A DNA stretch of 64,000 bases from Magnetospirillum sp. 15-1 (GTDB lineage: Bacteria > Pseudomonadota > Alphaproteobacteria > Rhodospirillales > Magnetospirillaceae): positions 248,001 to 312,000 of the forward strand of contig NZ_FXXN01000026.1 of the NCBI RefSeq assembly GCF_900184795.1. The letters are read 5' to 3'. The position numbers and the translations under genes were made by a program. Below are positions 34,803-45,200 of the stretch, one piece after another. Each line of letters opens with the position of its first letter. Positions within the stretch are counted from its first letter, which is position 1. The notes below the pieces were generated by a model. That model saw only the letters and a list, made by a program, of their open reading frames with translations, made no database searches and was not told the DNA's origin.

Positions 34803-35228
34803 TCAGCAAAGAAACCGCCAGGGGTTGAACAAGCGAACGTTTGTCCTCTCGAAATCCGCCACATTGCGCGTTGCCACCGTCATGCCGTGAACCAGGGCGG
34901 TGGCAGCGATCATGGCATCCCGCTCGCTTCGGGGATCGGGAACGTGGAGGGCGGCGCAGCGTTGGGCCACGGCCAAATCCACCGGCAGAATGCGCTCGGC
35001 GAAGGACCGCACCACCTGCGTTTCCATCCAAGCTCTTAATAAAGCCGCCTGAGAGGCGTCCCGCCTTTCAACCTGGAGGATGCCGATCTCCAACTCCATG
35101 ATGGTAATGGCCGACAAGAACAGCGTCCCGGCGTCCAGTGCGGATGCCCAGGCAACGACCCCTTTGTCGGCCCGTCCCGATTTGACCTTGCGCAACTCGG
35201 AAACAACGTTGGTATCAAGCAGGAACAT
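34803..35228 (-). CDS. vapC: PIN-domain toxin (VapC/FitB type)
   Basis: A 141-aa PIN ribonuclease: first catalytic Asp in MFLLDTNVVSELRK (D5), Glu in ITIMELEIGI, and the acidic pair in RDAMIAATALVHG and TRNVADFE. VapC toxins cut tRNA or rRNA and are held in check by a partner. The start overlaps the antitoxin stop by one base. Full length and apparently intact. Confidence 0.88.
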   Translation of the reverse strand: MFLLDTNVVSELRKVKSGRADKGVVAWASALDAGTLFLSAITIMELEIGILQVERRDASQAALLRAWMETQVVRSFAERILPVDLAVAQRCAALHVPDPRSERDAMIAATALVHGMTVATRNVADFERTNVRLFNPWRFLC

Positions 35229-35482
35229 CAGGACAGGTCCGCCGGGCGCACAACAATCTCGGCCTTGCCGGGTTCGAACTCGATGTCGGTTTCCGCGCCC
35301 ATGGACAGAAGGTCGATAACGCTGACGGCCTTCCCGGTAATGCGCTGATATTCCTCAATGGTCAGGAGCACATGAGCCGTCCGCCCTCGGTCCGTGATGA
35401 AAACAGGACCAGCCTGCGCGGCCTTCTTGGCACGGCCAACATCCTGGTTGAAGTCCCGGCTTGAGACGGTGGTGATGGGCAT
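35228..35482 (-). CDS. Phd/YefM-type antitoxin
   Basis: An 84-aa antitoxin: N-terminal DNA-binding domain (TVSSRDFNQDVGRAKKAAQAGPVFITDRGRTAHVLLTIEEYQ) and a flexible acidic C-terminus that would wrap the PIN toxin. It represses its own promoter; a TAACG-6-CGTTA palindrome lies at 35500-35515, just upstream of its start. Confidence 0.88.
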   Translation of the reverse strand: MPITTVSSRDFNQDVGRAKKAAQAGPVFITDRGRTAHVLLTIEEYQRITGKAVSVIDLLSMGAETDIEFEPGKAEIVVRPADLS

Positions 35483-35499
35483 GGCGGCTTCTCCCTCGA

Positions 35500-35515
35500 T
35501 AACGTAGACACGTTA
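35500..35515 (-). promoter_or_regulatory. probable antitoxin operator
   Basis: Inverted repeat TAACG-TAGACA-CGTTA, 17 nt before the Phd-type antitoxin start. Antitoxins of this family bind such palindromes. Confidence 0.45.
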
Positions 35516-35571
35516 CTACATTTGGCGATGGCAATGCCAGTCCGCAATCCCCTCACGGAGACCGGCAGCCT

Positions 35572-36002
35572 TCAGATCGTCGCCAGCATGTGCGTGGCGA
35601 TTCCCATGGCCAAGCCCGCTTCCGCCAGTCGGCGGTCGAGGGTGCACAGCGTGGCTCCCCGTTCCCCGGCAATGGCAAGGTGCAAGGCGTCTCCTGCCCT
35701 CAGCCCTTGGCCATGGTCGTCGGCAAACCTCGCGGCAATGCGGAAATGATTGCCCTGGACGGGCAGGGTCTGGAAGGACTCAGCTACCAATCGATTGAAC
35801 AGCGTCAAGGCGGCGGCACGGTGTTGAACGGTGAGCGCCCCGGTCCTGACCTTGATGGACAGGGCCGAGGAAAACTCCGTCACCACCCAATCGCTGATCG
35901 CCAAGTCTTCGGGATTTTGTTCGGAAAGCCAAAGCTGAACCCGCTCGGTGGCGGGTTCATTGGCTACGGCGGCTACCAGCAGCGACGTATCCAGATACAG
36001 CA

Positions 36003-36003
<1 letters not shown>
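35572..36003 (-). CDS. vapC: PIN-domain toxin (VapC type)
   Basis: A second, unrelated PIN toxin of 143 aa: MLYLDTSLLVAAVANE (D5), DWVVTEFSSAL, and RAGDALHLAIAGERGATLCTLDRRLAEAG carrying the later acidic residues. Its ATG overlaps the TGA of the antitoxin, so the pair is translationally coupled. Intact. Confidence 0.88.
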
Positions 36004-36254
<251 letters not shown>

Positions 36255-36259
36255 CTATC

Positions 36260-36277
36260 TGACCAAGTTGTTGGTCA
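36260..36277 (-). promoter_or_regulatory. probable antitoxin operator
   Basis: Perfect 7-4-7 inverted repeat TGACCAA-GTTG-TTGGTCA directly upstream of the second antitoxin. Confidence 0.5.
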
Positions 36278-36351
36278 CTTATACCGCCACATTCCCTGGC
36301 GGCGCAACTGTCCCATGGGGATATCCCCACCTCAACTCAAAGGATTTCATC

Positions 36352-37311
36352 ATGACCGATCCCCTCGCGGAAATCGGCAGCCTTTCGGCTGTCGATTTCG
36401 ATGCCGGAGCCTTGTTCAGCGGCCAGCCCTCGGGCCGCGAAATCAAGGGCTATGCGGCAGCTTGTCGGCACACGCCCGCCATCGATCCCGACTACCTGTT
36501 CCCTGCCGTCATGCGGGATTTGGTGGTGTGGTTCATGAGCGGGAACGATCCCCTCTACCTCTTCGGCCCCACCGGCAGCGGCAAGACCAGCTTGGTCCGC
36601 CAAGTGGCGGCGCGGCTGAATTACCCGGTGTTCGATATCACCGGCCACGGACGGCTGGAGTTCTCGGACCTGGCTGGGCACCTGACCGTGGACAACGGCT
36701 CCATGCGCTTTCAGCACGGGCCGCTGGCCCTGGCGATGAAGCATGGCGGGTTGTTCCTGCTCAACGAAATCGACCTGTTGGACCCGGCCTCTGCTGCCGG
36801 ACTCAACGGGGTGTTGGACGGCGCGCCGCTCTGCATCCCGGAAAACGGCGGTGAGGTGATTCCGCCCCATCCGATGTTCCGCTTCGTCGCCACCGCCAAC
36901 ACCAATGGTGGCTCCGATGGGACAGGGCTTTACCAGGGAACGCTTCGCCAGAACCTCGCCTTCATGGACCGATTTTGGCTGTGCGAGGTGGCCTACCCTG
37001 ACTCCACGGCGGAAATCCAGATCCTCGAACGTCGGGCTCCGGCTTTGCCTGCCGATCTGCGCTCCACCATGGTCGAGTTCGCCAACGAGGTTCCCGACAC
37101 ATCGATCTCCGGCGCCCGCGTGGTCCGCGAACTGTCGGCGCTGATCGATGTAACCCGAGCTACCGACCTTGAGCGCGGCACCTTGCATACGCCGGATCAC
37201 GGCGTTGAGCGTGGCGTCCGAGAAAGGCTTGTTGTTGCTGCCTGGAAACAAAAGGTCTGTTTCCTTGAACAAGGGAAGCCCCCGCAAAAGGTCGATTGCG
37301 GCTTCAGATAG
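36352..37311 (+). CDS. AAA ATPase (MoxR/CobS-like), C-terminus replaced
   Basis: A 319-aa chimera from ATG 36352 (AAGGA upstream). Residues 1-245 form a MoxR/CobS-type AAA core: Walker A GPTGSGKTS (72-80), Walker B GGLFLLNEIDLL (132-143), and the sensor strand FRFVATANTN. Such ATPases remodel partner proteins or load metals. From 37089 the frame enters a 59-bp copy of IS3 orfB ([19 protein letters not shown]) and then the antisense of an integrase gene, so the lid domain is lost. Possibly inactive; the usual VWA partner is not seen. Confidence 0.6.
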   Translation: MTDPLAEIGSLSAVDFDAGALFSGQPSGREIKGYAAACRHTPAIDPDYLFPAVMRDLVVWFMSGNDPLYLFGPTGSGKTSLVRQVAARLNYPVFDITGHGRLEFSDLAGHLTVDNGSMRFQHGPLALAMKHGGLFLLNEIDLLDPASAAGLNGVLDGAPLCIPENGGEVIPPHPMFRFVATANTNGGSDGTGLYQGTLRQNLAFMDRFWLCEVAYPDSTAEIQILERRAPALPADLRSTMVEFANEVPDTSISGARVVRELSALIDVTRATDLERGTLHTPDHGVERGVRERLVVAAWKQKVCFLEQGKPPQKVDCGFR

Positions 37312-37645
37312 CGGAATTCTGTGCTCTTTCTCGGCTTTCATGCGGCGTAGCGGGATGGTCCAGACCCTTGTATCGAGGTCAAATTCCCGCCACTCGGCCC
37401 CACGCACCTCCCCCGAGCGGGCCGCCGTGAGGATCGTTAGTTCCAGCGCGCGTGCGGCAGTGCCGTTCATGGTTCGCAGGTGCTTTATGAACGCCGGAAC
37501 CTGGGGGAATGGAAGGGCTGGCTGGTTGGTAATCTTGGCAACTTTCGATGGGCGAGGCAGCAGGTTCTCCAGGTGGCCTTTCCAGACGGCGGGGTTATCC
37601 CCTTCCCTATAACCGCGAACTTTCGCCCACGACAGAATTGCCTCT
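37148..37645 (-). pseudogene. tyrosine integrase, C-terminal half (broken)
   Basis: The frame holds LSWAKVRGYREGDNPAVWKGHL, then the catalytic domain up to the first Arg (LTILTAARSGEVRGAEWREFD) and the Lys region (IPLRRMKAEKEHRIPLSEAA). It stops before the H-x-x-R box and the Tyr, at the junction with the AAA gene. It is the continuation of the N-terminal half at 37859-38379, separated by an IS5 fragment. Confidence 0.8.
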
Positions 37646-37646
37646 A

Positions 37647-37858
37647 GGCTGTAGTGACAATTTAATTATCTGAGCCAGAACACGATGCTGGCGAGCTTGA
37701 TGAAGCCCAAGAAGTTGGCGGCGATCTTGTCGTAGCGAGTTGCGATGCGCCGCCACTGCTTGAGCTTTGCGAAGAAGCCTTCAATGCCCCAGCGGTGTTT
37801 GTAGGCGATCCGATCATAGGCGTGCTGGTAGTTGCGATGGCGGCGGGGTGGAATATGC
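37647..37858 (-). mobile_element. IS5-family fragment (transposase C-terminus)
   Basis: About 60 residues of an IS5-type transposase end: IPPRRHRNYQHAYDRIAYKH, FFAKLKQWRRIATRYDK and a terminal FWLR. The right terminal repeat GGCTGTAGTGAC is present near 37647-37658; the left half of the element is missing. It is fused in frame to the integrase N-terminus. Confidence 0.75.
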
Positions 37859-38379
37859 GCCGTGTCGATGACGGCGATCGATCGGTCGCCAAAAACCGGA
37901 TACGCATAGGTTTCAAGCGTTGATTTCCACTGTTGCGCGTGCTTTTCATTCCGCCATCCGGCGCTGTGGGAGTCGATATAGGCCTGGGCGCAATCCGTAA
38001 AAGTTCTGACGCGCGCCGCATCCTCCTGGATTTGCAGCCTGGACTGCTTTCGCTCTTCGATGGGGTCGTGGCCCTCGTGCACCATCCGGCGAGCCTCGCT
38101 GGCGTTGACTCGGGCATCAGCGAGGGAATATGTCCGGAGATCGCCCAACCCCATCTCCCGCGCCTTTCCGGTCACGGGAGACTTGAAGCGAAAAACCCAC
38201 GATTTGGTTCCATAGGTGCTGATCTGAAGCCACAACCCACCACCGTCGCCGTAATAGCCAGGCTCCTTGGCTTTGCTGACCTCCAATGCGGTCAGCGGCT
38301 GACTCCTCCGCCCCACATTTCGCTCCTTTTCTCTACCCATGTTTCTACCCATATACGCCCAATAGATTGGGGTAGACAA
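37666..38379 (-). pseudogene. tyrosine integrase N-terminal half fused to IS5 transposase tail
   Basis: An uninterrupted 237-aa frame. Residues 1-170 or so are a DUF4102-type integrase: PLTALEVSKAKEPGYYGDGG, WVFRFKSPVTGKAREMGLGD and the core-binding domain (HSAGWRNEKHAQQWKSTLET, YPVFGDRSIAVIDTA). It then runs into the IS5 tail. The chimera cannot recombine, as the catalytic residues lie in the separated half. A start at an internal Met (MGREKERNVG) is possible. Confidence 0.75.
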
Positions 38380-38455
38380 GCGTGGACGATCACAGACAGA
38401 GTTTCAGCATAACCACATGATTTTCCAGCGTGTTAATAGACCTACGTGAAATCCT

Positions 38456-38481
38456 GTGGACACTATATGTGGACACTATAT
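38456..38481. repeat. 13-bp tandem repeat
   Basis: GTGGACACTATAT occurs twice in direct succession (38456-38468, 38469-38481), just before the dispersed repeat. It may mark an element edge. The other sequence between 38380 and 38492 shows no feature. Confidence 0.6.
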
Positions 38482-38492
38482 ATGGGGACGCC

Positions 38493-39020
38493 CCCCTCCG
38501 CCACTTCATCTTCATGACATCCCATTCTCTGACACCTTGCGCCGAAAGGCGCGGGGTTCCGGCGGTTTTCGCCATCCATTCCGAACCGGAGAGACGGGAA
38601 TTCCACGCCTTTCCCGGCGAAAATCTCCGCTTTTCTCTGCTGTCCAGTGAGACGGTTCGGTTTCGTTTTCCGGCGGCGGAAACGCCGACGGCCCGGAGGA
38701 GTGTCCGGGCCGCGTCATAGGTAGTAAGTGGGGGATCAGGCGACGTTCAGCAGGGCCCGCAGATCGTTCCAGGCGAGGGGCAGGTCGATCTGGCGGATCA
38801 GGGTCTCGGCGGTAAGGTCGGCAGGCTGGCGACCGGCGGCAATCGCCTCGACGATATCGGGGGCGAGGAAGGCCAGCGGCAGCAGGGTGCTGACGTGGCG
38901 GTCGCTGATCCCTTCGCGTTCGGCGATGGCGACCTGCGAGGCAGCCCGTCCGCTGGTGAGATCATCGAACCGTCCTCTGGCCCGCGCGATGGCCTTGAGC
39001 AGGGCCGGATCGGCCTTGGT
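38493..39020. repeat. dispersed repeat, copy 2
   Basis: Collinear with 25763-26289, with scattered substitutions and one extra G near 38860. It includes the recombinase 3' end and the same non-coding flank. Direct orientation relative to copy 1, with 12.7 kb between the copies. Confidence 0.75.
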
Positions 39021-39021
39021 C
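38735..39021 (-). pseudogene. serine recombinase 3' fragment
   Basis: The last 95 codons of a recombinase like the one at 26070-27587, with the natural end intact (LPLAFLAPDIVEAIAAGRQP ... RALLNVA). This copy shows what the frameshifted first copy should encode. Homology stops sharply at about 39021; nothing of the N-terminal domains remains. Confidence 0.8.
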
Positions 39022-39203
39022 GTCGCGGGGGGCGTTGACCAGCCGATTGACGGCGACCCTTTTGGCCCAACGTGGCAACGCCTCCTCCGACATCACCACG
39101 GAATCAGGCCATTGGAACTTTTTCAACACCCTCGAGTTGTTTTCTGGACATGACCTTCACGGTATCGGAATATCGCAGGGCCTCGTTGTTGAGCCGATAG
39201 CCG
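39022..39203. other. gap before the PKS
   Basis: No promoter or ribosome site could be recognised. Short minus-strand open frames (for example YRLNNEALRYSDTVKVMSRK near 39110-39200) look protein-like but match no family I know; they could be part of another lost gene. Confidence 0.4.
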
Positions 39204-42200
39204 ATGGGAAAAAAGAAGCACTTATCCCGAGATCAGCGCGCTACGGCCATCGTCGGTCTGTCCCTACGCTTGCCCAAAAGCCCCGATGCGGAAGCGCTGA
39301 TGGACAACCTGGAGGCGGGATTCGACGCCATCGCCGAGATCCCCGGTGGGCGCTGGCCGATTGCATCGACCTATGATCCCGACCCCTCGGCCCCGGGTAA
39401 GAGCATCAGCAAATGGTGCGGGCTGCTCGACGGCGTCGAGGAATTCGACAACCGCTTCTTCAATCTCGCCCCGGCCGAAGCGGCGACCATGGACCCGCAG
39501 CAGCGGCTGCTGCTGGAAGAGGTCTGGCGCTGTGTCGAGAATTCCGGCCTGGGGTTCGACCGGCTGCGCCGCATCCGCACCGGGGTCTATGTCGGGTTCA
39601 TGGCGACCGATTTTCTCCAGGCGCTGGCCGCTCCCGAATTGGAGACGCAGGCCGGCCACGCGCTGGGCGGCTACGCCTGCGGCCTTGCCGGCCGCGTTTC
39701 CTACGCTCTCGGCCTGTCCGGCCCGAGCGTACCCCTGGACGCGGCCTGCGCCTCTTCGCTGGTCGCCCTGCATCAGGCCCGTAGGGCGCTGATGGACGGC
39801 GAGATCGACGCCGCCATCGTCGCGGGGGTCAGCCTGAATCTGGCACCATGGAAATACGTCAGCTTTTCCAAGGCCAGGATGCTCAGTCCCACCGGACGGT
39901 GCCGGACATTCGACGCCGCGGCCGACGGCTACGTGCCGGGCGACGGGGTGGTGGCCACCTTGCTCCTGCGCGCGGGGGACGCCCGGAAGGCGGGGGCGAC
40001 GATCCACGCCCTGGTGAGGGGAAGCGCCGTCAACCATTGCGGCGACAGCGTTTTCATCACCGCACCCTCGGTCGCGGCACAGGAAGAGGTCATCGCCGGC
40101 GCGATCGCCGAATCCGGGGTGGCGGCCGAGCAGATCACCTATGTCGAGGCCCATGGCACCGGCACCAGCCTGGGCGACCCGATCGAGGTGGAAGGCCTGC
40201 GGCGCGCCTTTGCCCGTTTCACTCCCAGGACCGGGTTCGCCCGAATCGGTTCGGTCAAGTCCAACGTGGGCCACCTGGAAGGGGCGGCCGGCCTGGCCGG
40301 CCTGGCCAAGCTGGTGATGATGATGCGCCGGCGCGTCATGGTCCCCACCGTCAACCTCGCCACCGTCAACCCGGTCATCGATTTCGGCCGCACGCCGTTT
40401 TCGCCGGCGCTCCGGCGGGAGGAATGGCACCCGGCCCGGCCCGGCGCGCCCCTGGCCGCCGGCCTCAGCAGCTTCGGCATGAGCGGCACCAACGCCCATG
40501 CGGTGTTGACCTCCGACACCCATAGGCCCAAGCGGCGGAAGAAGGCGGAGCCTCCGGGGCTGTTCCTGCTTTCCGCCCGCAGTCCCGAGGCCCTGGACGA
40601 GATGGCCTCGGCCTGGCGCCGGTTCGCCAGAACCGGCGCCAGGGTCGGCGCCAGACTGGGTGTCGCGGATGTCTGCGGCACCCTCGCCACCGGGCGGGCC
40701 GCCTTCCGCTGCCGCGCCGGCATGCTTCTTTCGCCGGGCGACGACCCCGCCGAGGCCGTTTCCGCCCTGCGCCGCCGGGACGCCTCGGCTGGCCCGTGGG
40801 CCGTGCTGCTGCGCGACGCCTCGGGCGTGGGGCCGCATGATGGGGGGGCCGGCACCCTGGACGCCCTCTACCGCAAGGCCCGTCCCAAGGGAAAGCTCTG
40901 GGAGACTTCCGACCCGCGCGTCGAGGGGCTGCGGCATTCCCTGGCCCTGCTGGGGGCGCTGGAGCGCCTGGGCTTCGCGCCCCGGCGTCTGGCGGGGGAA
41001 GGCGCGGGATTGTGGGCCGCCCTGGTGGCCAGCGGACAGATCACCAAATCGGAAGCGGTCCGGGCGATACGGAATCCCAAGGCGGCGGGCCGGATCAGGC
41101 CGCGCCGGCCGACCGTTCCCTTCTTCGACCCGGTGGCCGGCGCATGGCGGCGGCCGCTGGTTCCCGACGCGGGCTACGTGAGCGCGCTGGTGGAGGGATT
41201 GCGGGCCTCGACCCCGCGACTGAGGGCACTCGTCCGGCCCATCCAGCCGCTCGCGGAATACCAGCCCACCTTCCAGAGATTCCTCGCCCCGTGGGAGGAT
41301 CTGAAGGCGTCCGCCCCCGCCGACCGGGAACTGATCGGATTCCTGGGCCTACGCGACGCCATGCGCCAGTTGGGTCGGCGCTGGCAGCTCTCCCAGGCAC
41401 CGGACCGTCTCGACCCGCGCGCCGCCGAGGCCGAGGCGCTGCTGGCCGGGGGCATCCTCGGGCGTGAAACCCTGGTGGAACTGCTGGAGGGCGCCGACCC
41501 GGCCGAGGTGGCGGCCCGGCTGGCCAATGCCTTTGTCGGCGACGAACGCGCCGAGGACTTCCCGTTGCTGGCCGACCGGGGCGGCGGAGACCGCATCGGC
41601 GATCTGGCCGGCTGGATCGCCGATGCGGAGCGCGCCCCTCGCCCGCTTCCGGAGGACGCGGCCATGCGCTGGCTGGTTCTGGGCGGAGCCTCCGTCCCGT
41701 CCGTTCCGGCCGTGGCGTGCGAGCCCTCGCCCCTGGTCGCCCGCCTGCCCGAGGCCCTGTGCCTCGATCTGTGGCTGGAGGGAACCGACCTCAGTTGGGA
41801 CAAGGTGTTTCCCGACCGCTCGTTCCGGCGCGTCGAGGTGCCGGGAACGGCGTTCCGGCGCAACAGGTTCCCCATTGGCCGGAGCGGTCTGGCCCAGGCC
41901 GGCGGGGCCGAATCCGTCCCGCCGCCGGCCGCCGTCGCCGGACTTTCCCACGGCCACCTCTATCGTCCGGCCTGGGAGAGGGAGAGGGAGACGGAGACAG
42001 CGGCTCCCGCCGCCGGCTTCGAGACCGTGATGGTCCTGGGCGCCGATGATGCCCGCCGGGCCGAGCTGGCGAGCCATTTCGCCCGCACGGGCGCCCTGGT
42101 GTGGACGGGCGGATTGGACCCGGCATTTCCAGAGTCTCCCGCCGGGCGCTGGGCCATGGTGCTGCTGTTGCCCGGCGATACGGGCGACGCGGACGCCATG

Positions 42201-45200
42201 CTGGATGGTCCGGTGCGCGGTTTGTTCGACGTCTTGAAGCGGCTCGGCGCCACCGAGCGTCTGACGCTGGTTTCGGTCGCTCCCGCCGGCATCACGGCCG
42301 GCCTTGCCGCCGGATGGCTGGCGGCGCTGTCCGAGGAACGAGCCTTCGGCGCGGTTCGCGCGGTGGAACTCGACGGCGGGACGCTTGGCATGCTGCCGGG
42401 CCTTACGGCGGCGGCGGCGGGTTTCGCCCGAATCGCGCTCCGGCCCGATGGCGCCTGGCGCTTCGGCCTGGCCGAGGAGCGTCCCCGGCCCGCCGCCTCT
42501 GCCCGGCCCCTGGATGGAACCTGGATCGTCACCGGGGGAGCCGGGGCGTTGGGTCTGATGACGGCATCGGCCCTGGCCGCCCGAGGGGCGGATTCGGTCC
42601 TGCTGCTGGGCCGCCGCGCCGCGCCGCCCATTCCCGCCGAGATCCGGGCCGGCGCCCGCATTCATTACCGCGCCTGCGACGTGACCGCCGCCGCATCCTT
42701 GGGCCGCGTGCTGGAGGAGGCCCGGAGCCGGGGAACCATCCGGGGCGTGATCCACGGGGCCGGCGTTCTGGACGACCGGCTGTTCGCCGGTAAGGACTGG
42801 AACGGTTTCAGGTCGGTGGTGGCGCCCAAGCTGACGGGGGCCCTCCTCCTCGACCGGCTGACCCGTGGCGATCCCCTGGCGCTGTTCGCCGTGTACGCGT
42901 CGGTGGTGGGCGTCTTCGGCAATGTCGGCCAGACCGATTACGCCGCCGCCAATTCCGCTCTCGACGCGCTGGTCCACCGCCGGATCGCCGAGGGCGCGCC
43001 GGGCCGAAGCGTGGCCCTGGACTGGGGATTGTGGCGGGGCGCCGGAATGGGCGGCGCCGACGCCGAGGAGCGTTTCGACCGAATGGGACTGCCGCCGCTC
43101 GACCCCGCCGCCGGCAACGCCATCCTGGGCTCCGCGCTCGATCTGAATCTCGAGGGCCAGTGGGTGGCCCTGGGCGGGCCTATGGCCCGGGCGGCCGAGC
43201 CGGAACCGGCGCCGGCCCTCTCGCGGCCCTCCTCCGGAGACGCGGACGCGGAGGCCATCGCCCGATACCTCGCCGGCCGCGTCGCGGCCTTCACCGGCCA
43301 GGGTCCGGACCGCATCGCCCCGGAGGACAGCTTCTTCGAACTGGGCGTGGGGTCCGTCCAACTGATGGAACTGACCCAGGACCTATCCCGCCATTTCGCC
43401 GGGGTGACGCCGACCCTGCCATTCCAGCGGACCAGCATCGCCCAGATGGCCGCGTTCCTGGCCGGGCAGGCGGTCCTGGAACCGCTGCCCGGCCGGGCCG
43501 CCGGGCCGCCGCGATCCGCTTCCGCCATTCCCGCGCAGGTGGAGGCCGCCGCCCCGGCCCGCCGGGAAAAGGCTTCCGAGCCCGATGCCGTCGCCATCAT
43601 CGGCATGGCCGGGCGCTATCCCGACAGCGAGAATCTGTCGCGCTTCTGGCAGGCCTTGTCCGACGGCCACGACTGCGTGCGGCCAGCCCCGCCCGAGCGT
43701 CGGGGCGACGGGGGCCCGGCCAGGGTTCCCCCCGGCCAGCGGGGAGGCTGGCTGGCCGACGTCGAGGCGTTCGATCCGCTATTCTTCAACATCTCGTTCC
43801 GCGAAGCCGAACAGATGGACCCGCAGCAGCGCCTCATGCTCGAGGTGGCGTGGGAGACGCTGGAACACGCCGGCTACGCCCGCCGGGGACGGCGCGCCGG
43901 ATCGTCCGTCGGCCTGTTCGTCGGGGTGATGTGGAACGAGTATTCGCTCCATACCCAGGAACAGCGGGAACGGACCGGCGCGTGGGGCGGTCCCGGCTCG
44001 CTGTACTGGGCGATCGCCAACCGGGTGTCCTATGCCCTCGACCTCACCGGCCCCAGCATGGCGGTGGACACCGCCTGTTCGTCGTCGCTGACCGCGCTGC
44101 ATCTGGCCGTGCAATCCATCGTTTCGGGCGATTGCGACATGGCCCTGGCCGGCGGCGTCAACCTGTCGATTCATCCTTCCAAATACGACTACCTGCGCGA
44201 AGGGCGCTTCCTGTCCTCCGAAGGGCTTTGCCGCAGCTTCGGCGAGGGCGGCGACGGCTATGTCCCCGGTGAGGGAGTGGGCGCCGTATTGCTGAAGCCC
44301 CTGGCCCGCGCGCTGGCCGATGGCGATTCCATCCATGGCGTCATCCGGGGAACCTCGGTCAATCACGGCGGACGGGCCGCCGGCTTCACCGTGCCCAATC
44401 CGACCGCCCAGGCGGCGCTCATTCGCCGCGCGCTGCATCGCGCCGGGGTGTCGCCGGCCGAGATCGGCTATGTGGAATGCCATGGCACCGGCACCGCCCT
44501 CGGCGACCCCATCGAGATCGCGGCACTGGCCGAGGCCTTCGGTCCCGGCCTGCCCGGTGGCTCCATCCCCATCGGTTCGGTCAAGTCCAATATCGGGCAT
44601 TTGGAGGCGGCGGCCGGCATCGCCGCGGTGAGCAAGGTGCTGCTGGCGCTTTCCCACGGATGGTTGCCGAAAAGCCTGCATGCCGAGGTCCGGAACGCCA
44701 GGATCGACTTCGCCGCCACCCCGTTCCGGGTCCTGGACGCCGGCGAACGCTGGCAGGGACCGCGTCGGGCGGCGGTGAGTTCCTTTGGCGCCGGGGGAGC
44801 CAACGCCCATGCCGTGATCGAGGCCGGGCCGCTCCCGCCCGTCCGGGCGCCGGCCTCCGGGACGCTGGCCTTTCCACTGTCCGCGCGCACCAGGGACAGC
44901 CTCGGGCGTTTCGCGCGGGCCTTACGCGACGCGCTGCCCGGTCTTGACCTCCGGGACGTCGCCCATACGCTCCAGACCGGGCGCAAGGACTTCGCCGCCC
45001 GCGCCGTGGTGGTCGCCGGGCATCCGGACGTCCTCGCCGACGCCCTGGGCGCCCTGGCCCGTGGAGAAGGCCATCCGGCTCTGCGGGTCGGCCGGGCCGA
45101 GGAGGGCGTTGCGCCGCCCGCCGTGGATGCGGCGGACCTCGGGACCAAGGCCCTTGCCGAGGCGTGGGCATCGGGCGCCGCCATCGTCTGGCCGCCGGTG

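Noticed and set aside
38330..38375. Short direct repeat TTTCTACCCAT-like near the integrase start as an attachment site
   Set aside because: Too short, no tRNA nearby and no partner copy at the other side.
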